The notes beneath the pieces were generated by a model. It was not told the DNA's origin and did not search any database. It saw nothing but the letters and a program-made list of their open reading frames with translations. DNA of 64,000 bases from Bacteroidales bacterium H4 (GTDB taxonomy: Bacteria > Bacteroidota > Bacteroidia > Bacteroidales > Muribaculaceae), in NCBI GenBank assembly GCA_001701165.1, contig DAAP01000028.1:1-64000 (forward strand), written 5' to 3'. Each line of letters begins with the position of its first letter. The first letter of the stretch is position 1. This document shows, piece after piece, positions 1 to 6,844 of this stretch. Made by a program: the position numbers and the translations under genes.

Positions 1-117
1 CGCCTATTTTGACACAGCCCCCCACTTTGCCGAAACAGATGCGCGGGCAAGTCCCGCGTATCATATTTTGGGGACGAGCGGCGAGGTCGGCATCAGCCGC
101 GGCCTCGGGCAATCACA

Positions 118-888
118 CTATTTCTTTCTCTTCCAGCCCTTGAAGTAGTTGCGCACGCGCTTGGACTCGGCGCAATAGAGAGCATCCTCGGGCAGGCTGG
201 ACATCAAGCCATAGAACCTCTTACGCATCCTACATTCCTGCTTCCACATGTCTTCCGCGCCTTCCTCCGAGGCGTCAAAGTCCATATAGTTGTCGATATT
301 GAGGCCGGTTGCGACAGATTCAACATCCTGATTGGCACCAAGGTAGGTGAAAGTCCAGCCTTTGAGGCGCAACTCATCCACGAGCGCCTTGACCGTCGCC
401 GAGGTATACTCCTGCGACGAGTTTTCCTCGCCATCGGTGATGACGGTCACCATCACGATATCCTCGTTCGCCACGCGAGTGCGCAGGTCGTTAATGGTCA
501 CGCCCATAGCATCGTACAGCGGCGTGCACTCCCCCGGGCGGTACTGCTCGGTAGTGATATTCTTCGTCTCCTCAGCCGGAGTGCCGTTGTAAATAAAGCG
601 GAGGTGGCTGCTGTCAAAAGCCACCAGCGACACAAAATGACGCTGCGTATCATCCTCGGTCTGCGACTGCCGGATGGTGCTCAGCGTCTCGTTGACGCCG
701 TCAAGTGCCTGCTTGTATATCGAGCACATCGAGCCGCTCTCGTCCAAGACGATAAGGTCGAAGAAACAGCGCTTGCCCTCCTTGCGAGCCCGCGCGACAG
801 CCGTAGCATCGAATTCGAAGTCCTTTTCAAGAGTCATCCCCGACACCTTTTTGTCGAGGCCCATCACTTTTCTGAATGTCTTGTTCAT
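118..888 (-). CDS. vWA-domain protein
   Basis: A 256-residue soluble protein that is mostly one von Willebrand factor A domain. The MIDAS metal site is visible: DESGSM (D-x-S-x-S) near residue 49, the threonine in GECTPLYDA near residue 121, and the TDGEE aspartate near residue 152. There is no signal peptide or membrane segment, so it should act in the cytoplasm, probably as a metal-dependent protein-binding module. The C-terminus is basic (GWKRKK). It is separated from the retron cassette upstream by about 500 bp with its own candidate TAnnTTTG box at 1039-1046, so I read it as a separate transcription unit. vWA proteins recur in defence and stress islands, but no defence role is shown here. 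Confidence 0.85.
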   Translation of the reverse strand: MNKTFRKVMGLDKKVSGMTLEKDFEFDATAVARARKEGKRCFFDLIVLDESGSMCSIYKQALDGVNETLSTIRQSQTEDDTQRHFVSLVAFDSSHLRFIYNGTPAEETKNITTEQYRPGECTPLYDAMGVTINDLRTRVANEDIVMVTVITDGEENSSQEYTSATVKALVDELRLKGWTFTYLGANQDVESVATGLNIDNYMDFDASEEGAEDMWKQECRMRKRFYGLMSSLPEDALYCAESKRVRNYFKGWKRKK

Positions 889-1397
889 ATCTGTAAATTT
901 GTTTGAGGTGAATACTTTATGTTTACTTTCATATATCTTGATGTGAATACTTTACGTTTACTTTCATATATATTGTTTGTTTTGACGTCGGCCGACTTCC
1001 GGCCGCCCTCCACATATATATATATACCGCAAGCAACCCAAAAGTAAATCCGATTCCCCGAAAAATTTTGCATCCGCACCAAAGCAAGCCGCAAAAAGCA
1101 TCCGCGCCACGCTTTCGGCCTACGCATCCCCCTCCCTTTTAGCATCCCCGACATTCCCCCCCCCTGAAAGATAGCATAATGCCGGGACGCGGCCGCAGCC
1201 ACATCCCGGCATATACGTCCGAGCCGGACAGTCAAAACAATTGATAATTAGCGCCGAAAGTCCGTCCGCTCGGGTATGGTCGGCTCAGTTCTCGACCTTG
1301 ACGATAAACGGCTTGGTCTCGTGACGCCATTCACTTCTATATACCATCCGACCACAAATAGTAAATCGCAGCCCCCAATGTTTTTATGGTCATCCGA
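889..1397. other. Intergenic region with tandem repeat and candidate promoter
   Basis: About 500 bp without a convincing gene. It holds a two-copy 35-bp tandem repeat (908-977), a run of alternating TA at 1013-1026, a candidate minus-strand TAnnTTTG box (TACTTTTG, 1039-1046) for the vWA gene, and a very short minus-strand reading frame at 1285-1347 that may be the tail of a lost gene. A longer minus-strand frame across 885-1235 has no protein-like composition. Confidence 0.6.
908..977. repeat. Two-copy 35-bp direct tandem repeat
   Basis: Copies start at 908 and 943 with the same core, gtgaatactttaYgtttac. They lie 20-70 bp upstream of the vWA start codon, in its presumed 5' leader, so they could bind a regulator or be a simple slippage product. 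Confidence 0.85.
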
Positions 1398-4226
1398 CTA
1401 TCTGTCCAGATGAAGATTGCGAATTATGACAACGCCATCTTTTCCTACCATCATTATTTTCTTGTTATCCTTTGAAAACGAGATAGAGGCTACTGTCTTC
1501 CCAGTACACATATCAGCGATTCCTTCATCCGATAGATCGTCATATTTTGCAATTTGTACTTCCGGCGAAGATGACTTACGGATATCGACAACACAAGATG
1601 GGCGATGTCCCCAAATGCCATCGATTCTTTTTACCCCATATGGTATATATCCCTGTTCGGATAATGCAATCCAAGTTCCATCCGGGCTAAATGTCAAGAA
1701 ACTTTTCCCTATGATTTTGGTAAAACTAGCTTCATTCTCCACATCACCTATATATGTATTTGGCGTGCTTGTATACAATGCATATTGTCCTTTCACTGAG
1801 AAAGCGGCCGTCCATACAGCAAGGATATAGCCATTACTAAACTTGGGAAATAGTTCTTTTTGCTCTTGCATGTCGTATAGGATGAATTCACCCCCACCTG
1901 ACCTTCTACCAGCAATAGCGACATATCGACCATCCGGCGAAAAAGCGACATAGTTTACAAATTGCAATGGACTACCAATACTAAACTCCCTATATACCGA
2001 ATCGTCTAATGTACGACAGATTCTTGCATATCCCTCATCGTTGATTATCATAACGCTGAACCTGTCTATATCCATTGCGCCTCTACTTTCAAAGAATTCT
2101 TTATGAGACTCTATATATACAGCGCGCCTTTTATCTATTTCATCTTTTTCCTCCTTAGTACATCTATATGGAAAATCGTACTTTTCCTCAAATGATCGTT
2201 TCTCTTCCTTGGTTATGTATCTTTTCTCTGCCCTATTATAATATCGTGTGTACTCATCCAAGTTCGTTTTTGCGTACAGTTTTCCATCCGGAGACATAAA
2301 GCGATACTCATTCAGATGCGCTTCGTCGATTATGTTGTTAGTCAGAGGATCAACCAACTTCGCTTTTCGGAAGTTATCCTTCAACAACATCGGACGGTAT
2401 CCGTTATAATGAGACACATACGAACACTGCTCAAATTCTGTCTGCTCTCCTGTTCGTGTATCCACCATTACATTTCGTCCATCTACAGTTGAAACAAAGA
2501 ATGACCCATCTTCCGAGAAAAGTACATTCTTAAAATTAGCCGTGTCATATTCATCATTGAGTATTCGATCTATTTCATAATGAACCCCATCTGTATACTT
2601 TACAATACTTAGTTCTTCTCCTCTCACCGCAATTCCCCATCTATTGTTCGGGCATATCGACATCAAGTTCTCCTGTGTGTTTGATTTGAAAACATATACG
2701 CCCTCAAGGAACATGACTTTCCCATTACACGTCAACGTGTTCCTATGGTAATACCACTTTTCTCCACATTCTTTACGCCCAACGTTATAATTATCATAGC
2801 GCCAAGTCCCCATATATGGTATTGCCCCAGTAATCGAGCCATTCACAACACGTCTAAATGTCGAATTCCGTTCATTTAGGATTAATCCATACTCCTCAAG
2901 GTAACCCAAATTAAAGCTTCCCCTTAAAATACAGCGCCCCTTAACATCATACAAACCATCGTCTTTGCGAATTAAGTGGACAGAACCATATGAATAAAGC
3001 GCCTTGGCTTCAGGTTCCCCATTCTTGTTAAAGAAATACATAGTCCCTCTATCGTCCTTTATACACAGAGTATTATCTATTTGCATTAGGGACCCATCTA
3101 TTCTATTAGCCTCGTAGATTATTGCATCATCCTTTCGGATATAACTTTTTGATTGTTTCAAACGCCATTCTGCCGACTTGACATTATGATCATACAAATA
3201 AAACGCAGATCCGTCAACAACAATGATGTTTCTAATTGAAACATATTCAATTGTCCATGAGGCATTGATTTCATAGTCCTTCTTATGTTTTATGGTGTTT
3301 TGGATTATATCTTCAACATATTGAGTGCCTAAATCCTTATTGCAAACAGATAACACTGCGCAATCGAATCTTACTTCGGATATCACTTGCCTCGAATCCG
3401 CATCCTGTACTCTAACATTACGACCATCAGCTAATGAAACATAATAATGCGCTTGTACAAATGCCACAAAATCTGCACCGACATAATTTGATTTTTCAAC
3501 TTCAAAGGTACCTAACGCGTATTTCGAGATTCTACTTCCTTTGAAAAGATAGATTACTCCATGCTCTTTGTCTACCGAATATGCTTCGCAGTCCTCTTGT
3601 TTTTCCTCAAGCGTGAGATTTGACGAGTAGGCATAGTGCTTTATTGTGATTCTATCTCCCTCTTTTATTCCTGTAATAACATTCGATGGAGAAAGAAAAA
3701 GAATATTGCTAACGCTTAGAATTGGAAGCATACACTTCAAAGAAAACAATGTGTAGTCCGTAATTCTATCATCTTCTTTTACCCGTTGATTGTTCGAAAG
3801 CATTACGACATCCGATGATACGATTTCTATATTATCCGGAGAAATACTTTCGACAAACGACTCCTTAGTTTCGCGGTTATAGAAGTACGTACGGTCTTTC
3901 ATCACAATGAAACACCACGGAGTTTCGTCAAAGACATACGCTTTCTTGAAACTTCCACCTCCAAATCTGATTGCATCCTTTACAATTATAGTCTGAGCAG
4001 CATCGCCCATATCCGATTTCACGGAGAGATTATATTTGCCCGGAACGTCGAACTTGATACCCTCAGCGGCACTGCATACCAAGTCATCCTCATAAGCAAG
4101 CCCATCAGCATTGCCGTTTTCATTGCCAACTCGCTTAACATGAACATTTATTGAGTTGGCAGAATCTGTCCTTAATTGATACTTAGTATTGAGGAAGCCC
4201 TCATGCGGATGAATTTCAAAAATCAT
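1398..4226 (-). CDS. WD40/PD40-like beta-propeller protein of the retron operon
   Basis: A 942-residue protein with no signal peptide or membrane segment. Residues 1-120 look like a small beta-rich domain; the rest is a succession of blade-like units with the pattern S-P/E-D-G-x-x-h-A/V-x-x (for example MSPDGKLYAKT, FSPDGRYVAIA, FSPDGTWIALS, FSKDNKKIMMV), which is typical of WD40/PD40 propellers and probably forms two rings. Only 4 bp separate it from the HEPN gene, so it is the last gene of the retron operon. Propellers usually bind proteins, and I infer a sensor, scaffold or antitoxin-like role. No catalytic motif is visible. Base composition is AT-rich like the rest of the cassette and unlike genes outside it. 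Confidence 0.75.
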   Translation of the reverse strand: MIFEIHPHEGFLNTKYQLRTDSANSINVHVKRVGNENGNADGLAYEDDLVCSAAEGIKFDVPGKYNLSVKSDMGDAAQTIIVKDAIRFGGGSFKKAYVFDETPWCFIVMKDRTYFYNRETKESFVESISPDNIEIVSSDVVMLSNNQRVKEDDRITDYTLFSLKCMLPILSVSNILFLSPSNVITGIKEGDRITIKHYAYSSNLTLEEKQEDCEAYSVDKEHGVIYLFKGSRISKYALGTFEVEKSNYVGADFVAFVQAHYYVSLADGRNVRVQDADSRQVISEVRFDCAVLSVCNKDLGTQYVEDIIQNTIKHKKDYEINASWTIEYVSIRNIIVVDGSAFYLYDHNVKSAEWRLKQSKSYIRKDDAIIYEANRIDGSLMQIDNTLCIKDDRGTMYFFNKNGEPEAKALYSYGSVHLIRKDDGLYDVKGRCILRGSFNLGYLEEYGLILNERNSTFRRVVNGSITGAIPYMGTWRYDNYNVGRKECGEKWYYHRNTLTCNGKVMFLEGVYVFKSNTQENLMSICPNNRWGIAVRGEELSIVKYTDGVHYEIDRILNDEYDTANFKNVLFSEDGSFFVSTVDGRNVMVDTRTGEQTEFEQCSYVSHYNGYRPMLLKDNFRKAKLVDPLTNNIIDEAHLNEYRFMSPDGKLYAKTNLDEYTRYYNRAEKRYITKEEKRSFEEKYDFPYRCTKEEKDEIDKRRAVYIESHKEFFESRGAMDIDRFSVMIINDEGYARICRTLDDSVYREFSIGSPLQFVNYVAFSPDGRYVAIAGRRSGGGEFILYDMQEQKELFPKFSNGYILAVWTAAFSVKGQYALYTSTPNTYIGDVENEASFTKIIGKSFLTFSPDGTWIALSEQGYIPYGVKRIDGIWGHRPSCVVDIRKSSSPEVQIAKYDDLSDEGIADMCTGKTVASISFSKDNKKIMMVGKDGVVIIRNLHLDR

Positions 4227-4230
4227 AATA

Positions 4231-4914
4231 CTATTTTTTGCAAAGATACTTGACTGTTTCTACTAACATTCTCAATTTGTTTCGCACACTTTCAATTGTG
4301 TTCGTTTCGAAAAAGCGCATATTTTTTAACGGTATTTTATCATATGACTCATACAGCCCTCTGTGTTCAAAATCATTTCTTACTCTACGTATACTACTAA
4401 AGAATGCAGCATCAGAATTGTCTAATTTACACAAGCGACAAAAGGCGTTAATTTTATAATTAATACTGATGTCTCCTACTCGGGTTTCCTTATTAGTTGG
4501 ACAGTACGCATATTCGCCACTTGTATTTTCTGCAACAACAGACACTATTTCCTTTATGTCCCGATAGCAGTAATAAAAAAAATAGTTTATTAGAGCTTCT
4601 ATCTGATAAAAAGCATTTACACAGAAAACGACAAAGCGGTTTTTTAGCGTCAAATCCATTGCTGCATTTTCCATACGCAGATTATCTAAAATAAGGCGTT
4701 CTCGGATTAAAGAAATTGCAATAAAGTCATACGATATACTGTTTTCAGCTCTTATCTCTAAAATCTCCCTAATTCTACGAATCTCGCGGCCATTGTATGA
4801 AGAAAACGCTGGATATTGTATATTCAGCCTATTCCATAATTCAGTATCAAATTCCGGTTCTTGCTGACACAAAAGCACAATCTTGTTAATTATAGCCTTA
4901 TATTTAGTATTCAT
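4231..4914 (-). CDS. HEPN-like candidate RNase effector of the retron operon
   Basis: A 227-residue helical protein. Residues 179-184 read RNDFEH, which fits the HEPN RNase motif R-N-x-x-x-H (RX4-6H), placed near the C-terminal helix as in HEPN toxins. HEPN proteins commonly cut tRNA or mRNA in abortive-infection systems; whether this one does is inferred from the motif. Its start codon overlaps the stop of the reverse transcriptase (ATGA at 4911-4914), indicating translational coupling, and the propeller gene follows after 4 bp. It has several cysteines and a hydrophobic helix (residues 93-117) that could be a HEPN dimer interface rather than a membrane span. It could instead be an inactive HEPN binding partner. 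Confidence 0.65.
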   Translation of the reverse strand: MNTKYKAIINKIVLLCQQEPEFDTELWNRLNIQYPAFSSYNGREIRRIREILEIRAENSISYDFIAISLIRERLILDNLRMENAAMDLTLKNRFVVFCVNAFYQIEALINYFFYYCYRDIKEIVSVVAENTSGEYAYCPTNKETRVGDISINYKINAFCRLCKLDNSDAAFFSSIRRVRNDFEHRGLYESYDKIPLKNMRFFETNTIESVRNKLRMLVETVKYLCKK

Positions 4915-6419
4915 CCCTCTATTTTCAATAATGCATCTAATTCATCATTCAATTTGTTAATATCCACTGGTGTTTGCGGAGAAACAAGTACTTTGTCCGT
5001 CCGATGGATTAGCCAAAATGGTTTGTTTTTAGCGTCTCGACAATTAGATATTGACAATAAATCTTTTCTTGATTCATCTTGTACTTTTAATCCTTTATTA
5101 ACCGAAGCGACCTGATTTCTTCCGCCAAGTTCAAAAATTGCATACCTATGCTTTTGAGAGCCAAGAAGTGAATGAGATGTCTCCTTTTTCTCTCCATCCG
5201 GTTTATCTGACTCATGAACGAACTTAACGACTGTATCGAACTTGCGTTCAAAGTCCAAAACCGCTATAGTCTCCACATATGTTACTCCTTTCTCACTTGT
5301 CTTGTTTGCATCAATCAAAATTGCGCATAGTTGGTCAAATTTCTCTCTTAGTTTTATATATACCTTATCATCTGCTGATTTTATCATTTTAAGGTACATC
5401 AGCTTCCCGTCAATAACATTAGCCATATCCGGGACACCTTTTTTTACATGACCTTTCTCCGTTCTATACTTAGGCAAGAACTTATTGTATGCTACATCGT
5501 ATCCATATCGGCTCCAAATATATAAAAGATTGCGTATGTCACGTACATATTCTTTTGCAACATTTGTTCTATCACTAACGACTACACCTGTCACTTCTTG
5601 TCTGGAGCCTCGTTTCTGCAACCTGGTTTTATCTTCGTTTATCGAGAACCGTTGGTCTTCAACTATGCGATAAAGTTCCATGAAAAACGGGCCTTTCCGT
5701 TGGTAAACATAATGTTTCGAGCTGAATGTGATATCATCAGCATACCTTGTATACGTAAGGCCAAACCGCTTTGCCAAACCGGCAAGTCTATGGTCCAGTT
5801 TATCACATATCATATTTGTGATTATAGGAGACGTTGGAGCACCTTGTGGCAGCACATACCTATCAAGGGCATTCTCACGTGTGATTCGTATAGAACACAG
5901 TCCGGCTATAATGCCGGATATCTTCGGGGTAAAGTTAAATGGGGGCAACTGTAATCTTTTCCATACGCGTGCTTGATCTACACTCGGAAAGAAATCTCGT
6001 AGATCTATATTCAATACGTAATTTTGATTTAAGTGCCTCTCTGCATTATCTCTTACGGATTTACCCAGTGCAAAACCCATTGCATATTTTGATGGCGTAT
6101 ATATGGCTTGAAGTAGAGCATTGATACACTGAAGGATACTCTTATAACTACTCTTTTGAGGAGCATCAATACTACGCAATTTCCCACTTTTCTTTTTTAT
6201 TTTAAAGGAATGGAATCGATGCTTTTCATGGTTTGGATTACAATAGTAGTTGATTTGTCCAATTGTAAATGGCTTAGCTGTCGTTCCTTCCCAATCATCC
6301 ACTCCAAGTAAACCGAGTTTGATGCCATTGAGAAGATCCAACAAATCATGCGCAGTCGTCATTTTGTGCGCCTTGTCTACAATTGTCTGCGTATCCATAT
6401 TTAAGAAGAACAAAGGCAT
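4911..6419 (-). CDS. Retron reverse transcriptase with C-terminal extension
   Basis: A 502-residue reverse transcriptase that would copy the msd part of the adjacent RNA into msDNA. Retron hallmarks are visible: NAERH at 125-129 (NAXXH), the first catalytic aspartate in NIDLRDFF (139), LPQGAPTSP at 190-198, YADD at 226-229, and EVTG at 275-278 (VTG motif of the template-recognition region). Retron enzymes are usually 300-350 residues; about 170 residues after ~335 form an extra domain I do not recognise. The ATG at 6419 immediately follows repeat a2; a second ATG at 6398 (residue 8) is an equally possible start. The gene overlaps the HEPN gene by 4 bp. It is not a group II intron protein (no maturase or endonuclease part) and not a DGR enzyme (no template/variable repeat pair seen). 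Confidence 0.93.
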   Translation of the reverse strand: MPLFFLNMDTQTIVDKAHKMTTAHDLLDLLNGIKLGLLGVDDWEGTTAKPFTIGQINYYCNPNHEKHRFHSFKIKKKSGKLRSIDAPQKSSYKSILQCINALLQAIYTPSKYAMGFALGKSVRDNAERHLNQNYVLNIDLRDFFPSVDQARVWKRLQLPPFNFTPKISGIIAGLCSIRITRENALDRYVLPQGAPTSPIITNMICDKLDHRLAGLAKRFGLTYTRYADDITFSSKHYVYQRKGPFFMELYRIVEDQRFSINEDKTRLQKRGSRQEVTGVVVSDRTNVAKEYVRDIRNLLYIWSRYGYDVAYNKFLPKYRTEKGHVKKGVPDMANVIDGKLMYLKMIKSADDKVYIKLREKFDQLCAILIDANKTSEKGVTYVETIAVLDFERKFDTVVKFVHESDKPDGEKKETSHSLLGSQKHRYAIFELGGRNQVASVNKGLKVQDESRKDLLSISNCRDAKNKPFWLIHRTDKVLVSPQTPVDINKLNDELDALLKIEG

Positions 6420-6433
6420 GTGGTGTAATGGAG
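6420..6433 (-). repeat. Retron inverted repeat a2
   Basis: Fourteen bases complementary to a1 (6640-6654) apart from one bulge. It abuts the reverse-transcriptase start codon at 6417-6419, so msDNA priming and translation initiation share this site. Confidence 0.85.
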
Positions 6434-6639
6434 TAAATTTCTTTATGTATGGTTGAAAGCCATGTAACGGGGGAGAGTGACCTTACATATGTATCTTTCA
6501 TTAAACATATAACTGTCACATACCACATGACAATGTGAAGGACATTATTTTTCTCAACTCGTAAACGGGTTAAGATATCAGACGAATCTACATTGATTTG
6601 CAGGAGCTAACTCACATCTGACGAGAATTCAAATGTACG

Positions 6640-6654
6640 CTCCATTATCACCAC
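6640..6654 (-). repeat. Retron inverted repeat a1
   Basis: Fifteen bases (minus strand GTGGTGATAATGGAG) that pair with a2. The AGC at its 3' end matches the usual position of the retron branching guanosine. Confidence 0.85.
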
Positions 6655-6674
6655 TCTGTCAATGATCTATTTTA

Positions 6675-6682
6675 CAAAATTA
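6675..6682 (-). promoter_or_regulatory. Candidate -7 box of the retron operon
   Basis: Minus-strand TAATTTTG matches the Bacteroidetes TAnnTTTG box and lies 20 bp upstream of a1, as expected if the transcript starts just before a1. No clear TTTG is seen at -33, so the promoter may be weak or regulated. Confidence 0.6.
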
Positions 6683-6724
6683 GCTATTTTTTTAAAATCT
6701 ACATTTTTTCTTCTCTCCTCTTTT

Positions 6725-6750
6725 GTACGGGCGCGTTTCCGCGCCCGTAC
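6725..6750. repeat. Perfect 11-bp palindrome with TTTC loop
   Basis: Arms GTACGGGCGCG (6725-6735) and CGCGCCCGTAC (6740-6750). It lies between the end of the DRT-like gene and the retron promoter. No T-run follows on the minus strand, so a classical terminator is not obvious. Similar GGCGCG palindromes occur at 38474-38502 and 61215-61253. Confidence 0.8.
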
Positions 6751-6844
6751 GGGTGTCTTGCCGGAGAGAGGGTGGTGATTGATGAGGTTTGAGTGAAGGC
6801 CCTATGCGTCAATCCGGGCAGGACACCGAGGAGATGCTACTATG

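Larger units (their letters stand above)
6420..6660 (-). ncRNA. Retron msr-msd non-coding RNA
   Basis: Read on the minus strand, this interval has the layout of a retron RNA. Repeat a1 (6640-6654, GTGGTGATAATGGAG) pairs with a2 (6420-6433, CTCCATTACACCAC) over 14 bp with one bulged A. An AGC triplet (6641-6639) at the end of a1 supplies a candidate branching guanosine at 6640. The msr part has a 7-bp stem (6615-6621 with 6578-6584) enclosing two small hairpins (GAG/CTC, 6604-6613; AATC/GATT, 6585-6598), then a third hairpin at 6556-6571. The msd part has a long hairpin, with outer arms 6515-6519/6477-6481 and inner arms 6505-6510/6487-6492. The transcript should start near 6668, after the box at 6675-6682. 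The exact 5' end and branch G are inferred. Confidence 0.85.

Noticed and set aside
1..117. Partial gene at the left edge
   Set aside because: No convincing frame in either direction; only a CGCGGG/CCCGCG hairpin (42-58), possibly the terminator of the vWA gene.
885..1235. 116-residue minus-strand reading frame
   Set aside because: Composition is not protein-like, it crosses the tandem repeat and the candidate vWA promoter, and it has no recognisable domain or start context.
4911..6419. Group II intron or diversity-generating retroelement reverse transcriptase
   Set aside because: No maturase or endonuclease domains, no intron RNA ends, no template/variable repeat pair; NAXXH and VTG motifs plus a1/a2 point to a retron.
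6346..6528. 60-residue minus-strand frame upstream of the RT
   Set aside because: It lies within the retron RNA and out of frame with the RT; no protein features.
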